From assembly GCF_024508315.1 (NCBI RefSeq), contig NZ_CP101987.1:186001-250000 (forward strand): DNA of 64,000 nt, in the 5' to 3' direction. The notes beneath the pieces were generated by a model. The model saw only the letters and a list, made by a program, of their open reading frames with translations, was not told the DNA's origin and made no database searches. The DNA is from Cellulomonas xiejunii (GTDB lineage Bacteria > Actinomycetota > Actinomycetes > Actinomycetales > Cellulomonadaceae). The position numbers and the translations under genes were made by a program. Every line of letters begins with the position of its first letter. Within the stretch, counting starts at the first letter, position 1. Below are positions 24,951-34,293 of this stretch, piece after piece.

Positions 24951-27194
24951 TCACGCGACGCGACGACGCCACGCGACGAGCGCGGCACCGAGCAGCAGCC
25001 AGACGACGGCGAGCGTCGCGACCGGCAGGGTGCCGTCCGTCCCCGTCACGGCCAGGGCGGCCGCGCGGACGAGCACGCTGTCGCCGATCCGCACGAGCCG
25101 GCCGGAGGCGTCGACAGCGAAGCCCAGCTCGGCGGAGGCCGCGGCGCCGTCGAGCCCGACACCCGCGGCGACGAGCCGGTGGTCGCCGGCCTCGAGACCG
25201 GCGGGCAGGACGACCGTCGCGCCCGCGGTGCCGTCGGCGCCCACGGTCACGCGGGCCAGCTCGCGCGGGGTCGAGTAGACCGTGACGACGAGCTCGGAGC
25301 CGGGGAGCATGCCGACCGCCCGGACGGTGGCCGACGCGCCGGCCGCCGGTGCGCCGAGCCCGGCGTCGAGCTGCAGGGAGGCCGACGTGCCGGTCCCCAC
25401 GACGCGGATCGTCGTCGAGGCGACGGCCGGCAGCGTGTACGCGTCCCCGGCCTGCTCGGCCGTGATCGTGCACTCGCCCGAGGCGATGGTGTGCAACGCC
25501 CCGTCGACGACGACGCAGGCGCCCTCGCCCACGAGTGTGACCGGCAGGCCGAGCGACGACGAGGCGGTGAGCGCGACGGGGCCGACGGAGAACAGCAGGT
25601 CGGCGATCGGCGCGATCGTGACCTCCTGCGGGCGACGCCCGACCTCGGTGGTCAGCGTGACGGGCGTGGCTGCGGCGACGTCGTCCGTCCCCGCCTGTGT
25701 GGCGGTCACGGTGCACGGGCCGACGTCGGTCGCGGTGAGGTCGCCGTCGGTCAGGACGCACGCGCCGGACGCCGTGAGGTCCACGGGCAGGTCGAGCGAG
25801 GACGACACGACGACCGGGGCCGTCTCGTCGTAGACCAGCGCCGGGAGTTCGAGGGAGATGCTCTGCGGCGCCTGCGCGACCGTCACGGTGCGGTCCGCGG
25901 TCGCGGGGTGGATCTCGGTGGTGCCGGCCTGGGCGGCGGTGACGGTGCAGTCGCCGGCGGCCACGACGGTCAGGGTCGTCCCGTCGACGGTGCAGGCGCC
26001 GGTGCCGGTGAAGGTCAGCGCTCCGCCGGAGGTGGCGGTGCCCGCCACGGTGACCGGCGCGTCGCCGTACGTCAGGGAGCCGATGGGGTCGAGCGTGACG
26101 GTCTGTGCCGCACGGTCGACGACGAGCGACCCGCTCGTGGTGGCCGCGGTGCGGTCGTCCGCCGCCGGCAGGTTCACCGACACGGGCCAGGCGCCGGCGG
26201 GCATCTCGAGGCCCACGATCCTCGCGGTCCCGTCCTCGATGGTCACGCCGTAGGTCGCGTCGCCGATGGAGAAGGTCGCCGTGCCGGTGACCGGGACGCC
26301 GTCGGAGCGGGTGAACGTCGCTGCGACGTCGAACGGCTCACCGCTCACCAGGGACACGGGATCGGTCGCCAGCGTCACGTCCGTGGTCGCGCGCGGGGTG
26401 GCGGACACCGGCGTGCTGCCCTGACCTGCCCCGAGGGAGTTCCGGCCGACGATCGTGAGGTCGTACGTGGTGCCGTTGGTCAGGCCTGTGATCGTCGTCG
26501 ACGTGCTGGCGGCGCCCGCGGTGCCGCAGGGCGCTGCCGCGCCTCCCGACGCCGCGCAGTAGACGTCCCACCCCGCGACGATCGACTGCGGTGCCGTCCA
26601 GTTGACGTCCAGCTGACGGTCGGCGGGCGTCACCACGACGTCGGTCGGCGCCGAGGGGACGGCGGCGGGGCGGATCGTCACCGTGCCGGCGCCGGTGCGT
26701 CCGGGGGACACCGCCGCGAACGCGAACCGGTAGGCCGTGCCCGCGGTGAGGTGCACGGTCAGGCGCGCGTTCGGGTAGCCGGCACCGTCGTCGTTGACGC
26801 CGACGAGCCCGCCGTCCGCCGTCCAGACCTCGAGCGCGTTGTCGAAGGCGCTGTTGAGCGTGATGACCACGGAGGTGGTGGCGGGCGCGACGAACTCGTA
26901 CCACCGGCCGTTGTGGTACTTCGGCGGCGTCGTGGGCCCCGAGCCGGTCCCCGTGGTGAGGCCGACGTTCGAGACGGCGAAGGTCCCGTCGAGGACGTCC
27001 AGCGGCAGCGGCAGCGGGCTCGAGAACGAGCTGCCGTCAGCGGTCGGGGCGTCGCCGACGGGCTCGCCCTGCGCGGGCGTCAGCCCCACCAGCAGGAACG
27101 CCGCGGCGAGCAGCGTCGTCAGGGCGCGGCGCGCGTGGGGCCGCGCCGCTCGGGGACGTGGCGGGGATGCGTGATGGGGGGGCGTCGGGCGCAC
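24951..27194 (-). CDS. Sortase-anchored surface protein with FN3 and Ig-like/MBG-like repeats
   Basis: A 747-residue secreted protein. A signal peptide (residues 18-44, TTLLAAAFLLVGLTPAQG) precedes a jelly-roll-like domain (WYEFVAPATTSVVITL), a fibronectin type III domain (about 180-270), an Ig-like segment and three or four repeats with conserved cysteine pairs of the type GACxVDGxxL...GDCTVTAxQAG. The C-terminus ends LAVTG, a hydrophobic helix and WRRRVA: a class E sortase signal, so the protein is covalently fixed to the cell wall. It has no enzymatic motif; adhesion or substrate attachment is inferred. Confidence 0.85.
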   Translation of the reverse strand: MRPTPPHHASPPRPRAARPHARRALTTLLAAAFLLVGLTPAQGEPVGDAPTADGSSFSSPLPLPLDVLDGTFAVSNVGLTTGTGSGPTTPPKYHNGRWYEFVAPATTSVVITLNSAFDNALEVWTADGGLVGVNDDGAGYPNARLTVHLTAGTAYRFAFAAVSPGRTGAGTVTIRPAAVPSAPTDVVVTPADRQLDVNWTAPQSIVAGWDVYCAASGGAAAPCGTAGAASTSTTITGLTNGTTYDLTIVGRNSLGAGQGSTPVSATPRATTDVTLATDPVSLVSGEPFDVAATFTRSDGVPVTGTATFSIGDATYGVTIEDGTARIVGLEMPAGAWPVSVNLPAADDRTAATTSGSLVVDRAAQTVTLDPIGSLTYGDAPVTVAGTATSGGALTFTGTGACTVDGTTLTVVAAGDCTVTAAQAGTTEIHPATADRTVTVAQAPQSISLELPALVYDETAPVVVSSSLDLPVDLTASGACVLTDGDLTATDVGPCTVTATQAGTDDVAAATPVTLTTEVGRRPQEVTIAPIADLLFSVGPVALTASSSLGLPVTLVGEGACVVVDGALHTIASGECTITAEQAGDAYTLPAVASTTIRVVGTGTSASLQLDAGLGAPAAGASATVRAVGMLPGSELVVTVYSTPRELARVTVGADGTAGATVVLPAGLEAGDHRLVAAGVGLDGAAASAELGFAVDASGRLVRIGDSVLVRAAALAVTGTDGTLPVATLAVVWLLLGAALVAWRRRVA

Positions 27195-27449
27195 AGGGGA
27201 CTCCAGGTGGGGGGTCGGGCGGTCGGTCGGCGCTGCCCCCGCCTGGCGGTCATCGTGGCGGTGCCGGCACGGGACGTTGGTCCTGGCTCTGCGCGGGCGT
27301 GCGGTGCACGACGGCGGGCCACGAAACGACCGTCACGGGTGACGAGTCACGGGCGACGCGCGTGGCGAACGGGCGACGGGCCGGGCGCCCTGGCAGGCGC
27401 CGCTGGTCAGCCGGGGCGCGGTGACGGTCCGGTGCGTCAGACTGCCGGG

Positions 27450-30083
27450 GTGACCGACCTGCTCTCGTCGCCGCGCCCCCTGGGCGACGGGACGATCACG
27501 CACCGGCCGGACTGGACGTGGCTCCCGGCCGGGGCCGTGCCGACCGACGACGACCTGGTGCGCGCCGCGCGCCAGGCCGAGCAGCTGTTCGCCGAGCACG
27601 GCGTCACGTACGGTGCCCACCACGCGGACGGGGACCAGCAGTGGCGCCTCGACCCGCAGCCCGTCGTGGTCGACGAGCCCGAGTGGGCCCGCCTCGACGC
27701 CGCGCTCGTCCAGCGCGCCGAGCTGCTCGACGCCGTCCTGCACGACCTGTACGGCTCGCGGCGCCTGCTCGACGACCGGATCCTGCCGCCGACGACCGTC
27801 CTCGCGCACCCCGGGTTCCTGCGGGCCGTCGACGGCCTGCGCCTGCCCGGCGGCCGCGAGCTCGTCCTCACGGCGACGGACCTCGTACGGGACGCGTCGG
27901 GCGGTTGGTGCGTCGTCGCCGACCGCACGCAGGCGCCGTCGGGCGCCGGGTACGCGATGGAGGACCGGCGCGTCACCGCGCAGGTCCTGGCCCCCGTGTA
28001 CCGCCAGGCGTCGATCGCGCGGCTCGGGCCGTTCTTCCACGCCCTGCGCAAGGCTCTGCGCGAGGTCGCGCCGCCGACCGCGGGGGAGGACCCGCGGGCG
28101 GTGCTGCTGTCCCCCGGGCCGGGCAGCGAGACGGCGTTCGACCAGGCGTACCTCGCCTCGATGCTCGGCCTGCCGCTCGTCGAGGGCAGCGACCTCGTCG
28201 TGCGTGCCGGACGCGTCCATCTGCAGGGCATCGACGGTCTCGAGCCCGTGGACGTCGTCCTGCGGCGCGTCGACAGCGACTGGTGCGACCCGCTGGACCT
28301 GCGCGCCGGCTCGCGGCTCGGGGTCCCCGGGCTGGTCCACGCCGTGCGGCAGGGGTCGGTGAGCGTCGTGAACCCCCTCGGGGCGTCCGTGCTGGAGAAC
28401 CCTGCGCTGCTCGGCTACCTGCCGCGTCTCGCGCGGGCCGTGCTCGACCAGGACCTCACGCTCGCGTCCGTGCCCACGTGGTGGTGCGGCGAGGAGCGGG
28501 CCCTGCGGCACGTCCTGGCGCGTCTGGACCAGCTCGTCCTCAAGCCCGTCGTCCACGGGCCGCGCAGCACCACGGTGCTCGGCTGGCGGCTGACGGCCGC
28601 GGAGCGCGAGCAGCTGGCGGCGCGGATCGCGGCCGAGCCGTGGCGGTGGGTCGGGCAGGAGCACGTGGGGCCGAGCGCCGAGTCGGCGGACGCCACCGCG
28701 GGCGTCGCGACCGACCGGCCGGGCGTGTCCGGCGTCGGACCCGCCGACCTCGGGCCGCGCGCCGCGGTGATGCGGACGTTCGCCGTGGCGCACGCGGGTT
28801 CCTACACGGTGATGGCCGGTGGGCTGGCGCGCGTCGCGGACGACCACGTCGTGACGTCGTCGGCCGCGGGCGCGCGCGCCAAGGACGTCTGGGTGCTCAC
28901 GTCCGCGCCCACGGCCGCCGTCGGGGCGCTGCGGGAGGACGTCGAGGCGGGGGTCGCACGCACCGCCGCGTACGGCATCTCCCCCCGCGCGGCCGAGAAC
29001 CTGTACTGGATGGGCCGGTACGCCGAGCGCGCCGAGGACGGGGTGCGCATGCTGCGGGCCGTCGCCGACCGCTGGGACGACTACCACCGCACGCCCGACA
29101 CCGCGGGTGGTCAGGCGCTCGCGGTGCTGCTGCAGACCCTGACGCCCGCGGCACTGCCCGACGGCGGCCAGGCAGCGGCCGCCCGGCCCGACGTCGAGCA
29201 CGTCGGCCCCCGCGTGCCGGCACTGCGCGACCTGCTGCTGGACCAGCGGACGCCGGGGTCGGTGGCGCGCGCCGTCCGCCGGCTGGGGGCCGCCGCCGCG
29301 ACCGTGCGCGACCAGCTGTCCACCGACACGTTCGGGCCCCTCGCCCGCATCGAGCGGACCCTGCGCGACGAGCGCACCCGGGTGCGGACGCGGCAGCACA
29401 GCGGCGAGCTGCTCGACGTCGGACCCCTGCCGCCCGGCTCGGTGACCGCGGGCCTGCGCCCGACGCTCGACCGGGTCCTGGAGAGCCTGCTCGCGATCTC
29501 GGGGATCGCGGCCGAGGGGCTCACCCGCGACGTCGGCTGGCACCTGCTCGACGCGGGTCGTCGGCTGGAACGCGCGCAACGTCTGGTCGCCGTGCTCAAG
29601 GCGACCCTGGTCGAGCACAGGTCCGCCGAGGTCGAGGACCTGCTGCTGGAGTCGGTCCTGCTGGCCACCGAGTCGGCGATCACCTACCGTCGCCGCCACC
29701 AGTCGCGCACGGACGTCGCGAGCGTCCTGGACCTGCTCGTCCACGACCGCACCAACCCGCGGTCCCTCGCGTTCGCGCTGGACCGGCTGCTGGTGGACCT
29801 GGAGTCGGTCCCGGCGCCGCACTCCGCCGCGCAGCGCGACCACCTGCTGCACGGTGTCGCGGGCCTGGTGGCGGAGCTCGACACCGTCGTCGTCGGCAAC
29901 GAGGTGTCCGACGACGGGCGGCGCGTGCGGCTCGCCGACGCGCTCGAGTCCATGCTGTGGCGGCTGCGCGAGGCGTCGGACGAGATCGAGCGCGCGCACT
30001 TCGCGCGGCCCGCGCCCAGCCAGGCCCTCGACGACCTGTGGGGCTCGGGCTACGGCGAGCCGGACGACGGGGGTGCACTGTGA
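27450..30083 (+). CDS. Circularly permuted ATP-grasp / alpha-E domain fusion protein
   Basis: The GTG at 27450 gives 877 residues. The N-terminal half (about 1-500) is a circularly permuted ATP-grasp type 2 domain: LLLSPGPGSETAFDQAYLA, the GSDLVVRAGRVHL strand, LKPVVHGPRSTTVLGW and an AHAGSYTVMAGGLARV close. The second half (about 515-870; ISPRAAENLYWMGRYAERAED) is the helical alpha-E domain. In many bacteria these are two genes; here they are fused, as in mycobacteria. The family is thought to join an amino acid or peptide by an ATP-dependent ligase, and it is often neighboured by a transglutaminase and an Anbu proteasome-like protein. No Anbu gene is seen here. The long frame upstream in phase is not coding. 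Confidence 0.9.
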   Translation: MTDLLSSPRPLGDGTITHRPDWTWLPAGAVPTDDDLVRAARQAEQLFAEHGVTYGAHHADGDQQWRLDPQPVVVDEPEWARLDAALVQRAELLDAVLHDLYGSRRLLDDRILPPTTVLAHPGFLRAVDGLRLPGGRELVLTATDLVRDASGGWCVVADRTQAPSGAGYAMEDRRVTAQVLAPVYRQASIARLGPFFHALRKALREVAPPTAGEDPRAVLLSPGPGSETAFDQAYLASMLGLPLVEGSDLVVRAGRVHLQGIDGLEPVDVVLRRVDSDWCDPLDLRAGSRLGVPGLVHAVRQGSVSVVNPLGASVLENPALLGYLPRLARAVLDQDLTLASVPTWWCGEERALRHVLARLDQLVLKPVVHGPRSTTVLGWRLTAAEREQLAARIAAEPWRWVGQEHVGPSAESADATAGVATDRPGVSGVGPADLGPRAAVMRTFAVAHAGSYTVMAGGLARVADDHVVTSSAAGARAKDVWVLTSAPTAAVGALREDVEAGVARTAAYGISPRAAENLYWMGRYAERAEDGVRMLRAVADRWDDYHRTPDTAGGQALAVLLQTLTPAALPDGGQAAAARPDVEHVGPRVPALRDLLLDQRTPGSVARAVRRLGAAAATVRDQLSTDTFGPLARIERTLRDERTRVRTRQHSGELLDVGPLPPGSVTAGLRPTLDRVLESLLAISGIAAEGLTRDVGWHLLDAGRRLERAQRLVAVLKATLVEHRSAEVEDLLLESVLLATESAITYRRRHQSRTDVASVLDLLVHDRTNPRSLAFALDRLLVDLESVPAPHSAAQRDHLLHGVAGLVAELDTVVVGNEVSDDGRRVRLADALESMLWRLREASDEIERAHFARPAPSQALDDLWGSGYGEPDDGGAL

Positions 30084-31006
30084 ACGGCCGGGCGTACGAC
30101 CTGGTGCACCGCACCACCTACGAGTACGCGCAGCCCGTCACCGACTCCTACGGGCGCACGACGCTGACGCCACGGGACCTGCCCGACCAGCGTGTGCTGG
30201 CGACGTCCCTGACGATCGACCCCGAGCCGGCCGACACGGGCCGGCACGTCGACTGGTTCGGCAACACCACGACCTACTTCGGGGTGACACGGCCGCACAC
30301 GCGGTTGGTCGTGACGGCGCGGTCCACGCTCGAGGTGAGCCGGGTCGCCCCGGCCCGCGCGGACCTGCCCGACACGGGCTGGCGGGCCGTGGCGCGGGGC
30401 GTCTGCGCCGCAGACCTGGGTGTCCTGTGGACGGACGCGGCGGGCGTCGTCGCCCTGCGGGAGGCCGTGCTGCCGTCGGCGCACGTCACGTTCGTCGACG
30501 AGGTGCGCCAGTGGGCGGCGCCGTCGTTCGCGGACGAGCGCCCGCTGGCCGACGTCGTGACCGACCTGCTGCACCGCATCCGCACCGAGCTGACGTACCG
30601 GTCCGGGTCGACCACCGTGCACACGACCCAGGCGCAGCTGCTCGCGCAGGGCGCGGGCGTGTGCCAGGACTTCGCGCACCTCATGATCGCGGCGCTGCGG
30701 CTGCACGGCGTGCCGGCCCGGTACGCGTCGGGGTACATCGAGACGCGGCCGCTGCCGGGGCGTGCCAAGCTGCGCGGCGCCGACGCGTCGCACGCGTGGG
30801 TGTCGGTGTGGCTCCCGGGGTACGGGTGGCTCGACGCTGACCCCACCAACGACCAGCTCGTCGACGACCGCTACGTCGTGCTCGGCTGGGGGCGGGACTA
30901 CCACGACGTGCCGCCGCTGCGCGGGGTCATCTTCACCGAGGGCGGCGGTGCGACACCCCGCGTCGAGGTCGACCTGGTGCCTGCGGGCTCGGAGCCGTTC
31001 GTCTGA
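30080..31006 (+). CDS. Transglutaminase-like cysteine protease/amidase
   Basis: A 308-residue protein with the N-terminal beta-strand domain typical of this family (VHRTTYEYAQPVTDSYG) and a transglutaminase core with Cys in AGVCQDFAHL (near residue 195), His in ASHAWVSVW and Asp in LDADPTND. It overlaps the ATP-grasp/alpha-E gene by four bases and is its standard partner. The pair probably makes and cleaves, or transfers, a peptide bond on an unknown substrate. No signal peptide, so it is cytoplasmic. Confidence 0.92.
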   Translation: MNGRAYDLVHRTTYEYAQPVTDSYGRTTLTPRDLPDQRVLATSLTIDPEPADTGRHVDWFGNTTTYFGVTRPHTRLVVTARSTLEVSRVAPARADLPDTGWRAVARGVCAADLGVLWTDAAGVVALREAVLPSAHVTFVDEVRQWAAPSFADERPLADVVTDLLHRIRTELTYRSGSTTVHTTQAQLLAQGAGVCQDFAHLMIAALRLHGVPARYASGYIETRPLPGRAKLRGADASHAWVSVWLPGYGWLDADPTNDQLVDDRYVVLGWGRDYHDVPPLRGVIFTEGGGATPRVEVDLVPAGSEPFV

Positions 31007-31039
31007 CGGCTCGGGGCCCGGGGTGCTGCCGACGCGGAT

Positions 31040-31948
31040 TCAGCGCGGGCGCGCCCGGGCGTCGACCTCCTCGTGCGGGACGACGAACCCGCCCGCGTCG
31101 ACGACCGTCCCGCCGACCGTGCGCCACAGCGTCGCGACGGCCCGCGCGATGCTCGGAGCGACACGCTGGCGTGCGATGACGTGCAGCTGCGAGGGTTGCG
31201 GGACCTCGAGCTCGAGCGGGTCCGGCGGGTGCCACGTCACGTGGTAGCCCCAGGGTCCGTGCTCGCGCCAGTCCAGGGTGGACAGCACGACCGGCACCTC
31301 GCGCGAGTGGGCGCAGCGCACCTCGACCTCGCCGTCGTACTCGTACCTCGCGACCAGGGCGAAGCCCTCGGGGGCACCGCCGGCGGGCGGCGCGGGTGCG
31401 GCCAGCCGGCTGCCGGACAGCGCCGGGCGCACCAGGGGCAGGGCGTCGTCGGGACGCAGCGGCACCGCCGACCACAGCGTGAGGTCGACGACCGCGGCCG
31501 GGTCGGGGACGAGCGCCCGGTCCCGCGCGGCGGGCAGGATGCCCCCGCCGGTGCGCCGGGCGACGGCCGTCGCCCAGCCCGTGACCAGGCCGGGGTGCAC
31601 CGTCGCGCCGGCGACGGGTGCGGCGGGCAGCCCGTACAGGTCGCTGTCCTGGGCGGGCAGCGCGAGCGCGCGTGCCTCGGCCGCACCCACGGCGTACGGC
31701 CCGACGACCTCCACGACGCCGTCCAGGCTCAGCACGCCCGCCGGGTCCGGCGGAGCGACCGCGATGCCGCGGAACCGGGCACCGGTCATGGGACGCGCGG
31801 CCGCGGCCTGCGCCGCCGTCGCGGGCTCGCGCGACCACGCGGCCGTCGGGAACCACGCGCGGGCCAGGTCGAGGAGCGAGGTGCCGTGCGGGACGGCGAG
31901 CACGTGGCTGCCGTCCAGGGCGGCAGGTGCCGCCGACGGTGCGGTCAT
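31040..31948 (-). CDS. Hypothetical protein, conserved-looking, next to the ATP-grasp operon
   Basis: About 302 residues from ATG 31948, convergent with the transglutaminase gene and only 33 bases from it. I do not recognise a domain. It has no signal peptide or membrane helix, is rich in Ala/Pro, and has several aromatic-rich strands (GPWGYHVTWHPPDPLELE, EGFALVARYEYDG). An in-frame ATG at 31981 is possible but gives no better ribosome site. Its position beside the ATP-grasp cluster may be chance. Confidence 0.6.
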   Translation of the reverse strand: MTAPSAAPAALDGSHVLAVPHGTSLLDLARAWFPTAAWSREPATAAQAAAARPMTGARFRGIAVAPPDPAGVLSLDGVVEVVGPYAVGAAEARALALPAQDSDLYGLPAAPVAGATVHPGLVTGWATAVARRTGGGILPAARDRALVPDPAAVVDLTLWSAVPLRPDDALPLVRPALSGSRLAAPAPPAGGAPEGFALVARYEYDGEVEVRCAHSREVPVVLSTLDWREHGPWGYHVTWHPPDPLELEVPQPSQLHVIARQRVAPSIARAVATLWRTVGGTVVDAGGFVVPHEEVDARARPR

Positions 31949-32004
31949 GGCGGGAACGTACACAGCGATTGCTGCGCGCATGTTTCGCGGCTGGGCGTCG
32001 GTGG

Positions 32005-32562
32005 TCAGGCCCGGACGTCGTGCAGGTGGTGCACGACGTCGTGCAGGAAGTACTGGCCGAGCGTGCGGACGGTGAACACCGAGCCGTTGCTGCGCAGCCC
32101 GGTGCGGTCCCACTGCCCGGGCGCGACGGCGTCGAAGCGGTCGGCGGTCGCGGCCGCCGCGCGGGCCAGCTCGTCGGCGACGACGGCGGGGTCCTGCAGG
32201 TCGTACCGCTCGGCGAGGGCCGTGGCGTCCTGGTCCCAGTTGGCGAACACGGGGTCGTCCTGCTCGACCATGAGCTGCACGCGCTCGTCGAAGAGGCGCA
32301 GGACGTCGCGCACGTGGGCGCCGTACTCGAGCGCCGACCACACGTGCGGCTGCGGGCGCCGGCGGGCGTCGTCGCGGTGCAGCACCGCCACCCACCGGGG
32401 TGCGAGGTCGCGCACCGTGCCGCCGATGCCCTGGGCGTCGACGTCCGACGCGGCGAACCCGCACTCGGGGCAGCGGGCCTCGACGACCCACGTCCAGTCC
32501 TTGCCGTCCGGCTCGATCGCGGGCGGCGTCGTGGTCGCCGCAGGCCGGGGGTCGGTGTCCAC
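32005..32562 (-). CDS. DinB-like helical-bundle protein
   Basis: A 185-residue protein with the four-helix DinB/YfiT-type pattern. It opens with a two-cysteine segment (ARCPECGFAAS) and shows histidines in EYGAHVRDVLRLF and in YFLHDVVHHLHDV near the C-terminus, positions that hold a metal in this superfamily. Members are metal-dependent thiol transferases or of unknown role. It is separated by 57 bases from the gene downstream and may be co-transcribed with it. Confidence 0.72.
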   Translation of the reverse strand: MDTDPRPAATTTPPAIEPDGKDWTWVVEARCPECGFAASDVDAQGIGGTVRDLAPRWVAVLHRDDARRRPQPHVWSALEYGAHVRDVLRLFDERVQLMVEQDDPVFANWDQDATALAERYDLQDPAVVADELARAAAATADRFDAVAPGQWDRTGLRSNGSVFTVRTLGQYFLHDVVHHLHDVRA

Positions 32563-32801
32563 GGCGCCACGCTAGCGGGGGTGCCCGTCCGTGGGAACCG
32601 GACGCCAGGCCCGTGGGTCCGTGCGCACGAGGAGTGGTGGTCGGGCGACGCGCCCCCTCCCGCGCGCCGCCCGACCGGGCAGCCAGGGCGACGGACTCCC
32701 ACGAGAGGCGTCGCCGTCGATGCCACCGCTGCAGACGGTAGTCCGCGGACCGTTGCACGACCGTTGCACGACGAGATCCGTCGTCGGGCCGCCCGCCGAG
32801 G

Positions 32802-34124
32802 TCAGCGCAGGGTGCGGTCGAGCTGGGCGAGACGCGTGTGTGCACGCAGGTGAGCGGCCGATCCGATGGGTGCGACGCGCGCGAGGGTCTGCCACGCCTG
32901 CCAGTCGTCGGCACCCTGGTCGCTCGCGGTCCAGCGCGCCACGAGGTCGGGGTCGCCGGATGCCAGCGTGGCGGCCCGGATCTCGCCCTCCACGGCCGCG
33001 CGCACACGGGCCACGCCCGGGGCGGCCGAGCGCGGCAGCACCGACCCGGCGTAGGTGCTGAGCGCACCGGCGACGTCACCGAGGGCGATCGCCCCGCGCA
33101 CGGCGTCGACGTCGGTCTGCAGCGGTGCCGTGAGGCGGTACGGCCGGGACTCCGAGAGCAGCGGCCCGACGAGCCGGCGCAGGCGGGAGATCTCGGCACG
33201 CACGGTGACCTCGGACAGCTCGGACTCCGAGAGCAGCACGGCGAGCTCGTCGCCGCGCAGCCCGGCCGGGTGCTCCGCGAGGAGCAGGAGGATCTCGGCG
33301 TGGCGGCAGGTCAGCCGGCGGCGGCCGGCCGGCGTGTGCAGCGTGCCGCCGTGGGTGCCGAGCACCGAGAGCCGTGCGGCGGGTGCGGTGTCGGTCGAGG
33401 ACGTGATGGTCGCCTCGATCGCGGCGACAGTCGCACGCACGAGCGCCAGGGCCATCCAGGACGCTGCGTCGTCGCGACCGGTGACGTCGAGGACCCCCAG
33501 CAACCGCCCGAGCGGGTCGTGCACCGGCACGGCGGCGCAGTTCCACGGGTGGACGACGCGCGCCCAGTGCTCGGTGCCGATGACCTGCAGCGGACGACGC
33601 GTCGCCAGTGCCGTGCCGAGCGCGTTGGTGCCCACGGCGTCCTCGCGCCAGGCGGCGCCCTCGACGAAGCCGACGTCGTCCAGCGGACGACGCAGGTCGT
33701 GGTCGCCGTCGACCCACAGCAGCCGGCCGGCCTCGTCGCTGAGTGCCGCGACCCACCCCGCCCGCGGCTCGACCAGCAGCCGACGGACGACGGGAACGGC
33801 ACCGGACAGCGGGTGCGACCTGCGCAGCGCGGCGAGCTCGGAGCCGCCGATGTCGACCGGTGGTGTCGGCAGCTCGGGGTCGACGCCCACGCGTCGGCTG
33901 CGCCGCCAGGAGTCGGCCACGACGGGACGCACCTGGCGCCCGGGGTTGACTCCCGACGTCACGAAGCGCTCATGGGCGGCGCGCACGGCCGCGGTCGGCC
34001 ACTCGCCGGACTCGTCGGCGCGCCAGTCGCCCGGCCGGGATGCCGGGATGGGGCCGGGCACGCTGGCGACGCGGGCGAGGCCCGCAGAGGCCCCGTCCTG
34101 GGCCCCGTGGGCGTGTCGGCTCAT
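32802..34124 (-). CDS. GAF-domain transcriptional regulator
   Basis: About 440 residues from the preferred ATG at 34124 (GGAG lies about 13 bases before it); an upstream GTG at 34166 is also open. The protein has a GAF sensor (about residues 100-240; GFVEGAAWREDAVGTNALGTAL is the AcoR-type signature) and a C-terminal winged-helix-like part (RLTCRHAEILLLLAEHPAGL, TVRAEISRLRRLVGPLL). Actinobacterial relatives often activate aldehyde or alcohol dehydrogenase genes; none is adjacent here. It is divergent from the TetR gene. Confidence 0.85.
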   Translation of the reverse strand: MSRHAHGAQDGASAGLARVASVPGPIPASRPGDWRADESGEWPTAAVRAAHERFVTSGVNPGRQVRPVVADSWRRSRRVGVDPELPTPPVDIGGSELAALRRSHPLSGAVPVVRRLLVEPRAGWVAALSDEAGRLLWVDGDHDLRRPLDDVGFVEGAAWREDAVGTNALGTALATRRPLQVIGTEHWARVVHPWNCAAVPVHDPLGRLLGVLDVTGRDDAASWMALALVRATVAAIEATITSSTDTAPAARLSVLGTHGGTLHTPAGRRRLTCRHAEILLLLAEHPAGLRGDELAVLLSESELSEVTVRAEISRLRRLVGPLLSESRPYRLTAPLQTDVDAVRGAIALGDVAGALSTYAGSVLPRSAAPGVARVRAAVEGEIRAATLASGDPDLVARWTASDQGADDWQAWQTLARVAPIGSAAHLRAHTRLAQLDRTLR

Positions 34125-34267
34125 GCTTTCGGTGGCTCCGTGGTGAGGGCGTTCAGGATCCGTCACGCCATTGTAGGCGAAAGCGACGAACCGGCGTGAT
34201 TAATGTCACACTTCTCATCGCTTCGCCCGACCGCGCCACGGGGGCCCGCACCGGCCCGGGCAGTTTC

Positions 34268-34292
34268 CTGACATCCTGTGCGAACATGTCAG
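34268..34292. promoter_or_regulatory. TetR operator at the start codon of its own gene
   Basis: CTGACAT (34268-34274) and ATGTCAG (34286-34292) form a perfect 7-base dyad with an 11-base spacer, ending one base before the TetR start codon. Such placement would give autorepression. No Shine-Dalgarno is visible between the dyad and the start, so the mRNA may be leaderless. Confidence 0.75.
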
Positions 34293-34293
34293 C

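Noticed and set aside
25179..30083. A 1634-codon open frame on the plus strand
   Set aside because: Its first 757 codons are antisense to the Ig-like surface protein gene and are low-complexity Arg/Gly/Asp; only the part from 27450 is homologous to a known family.
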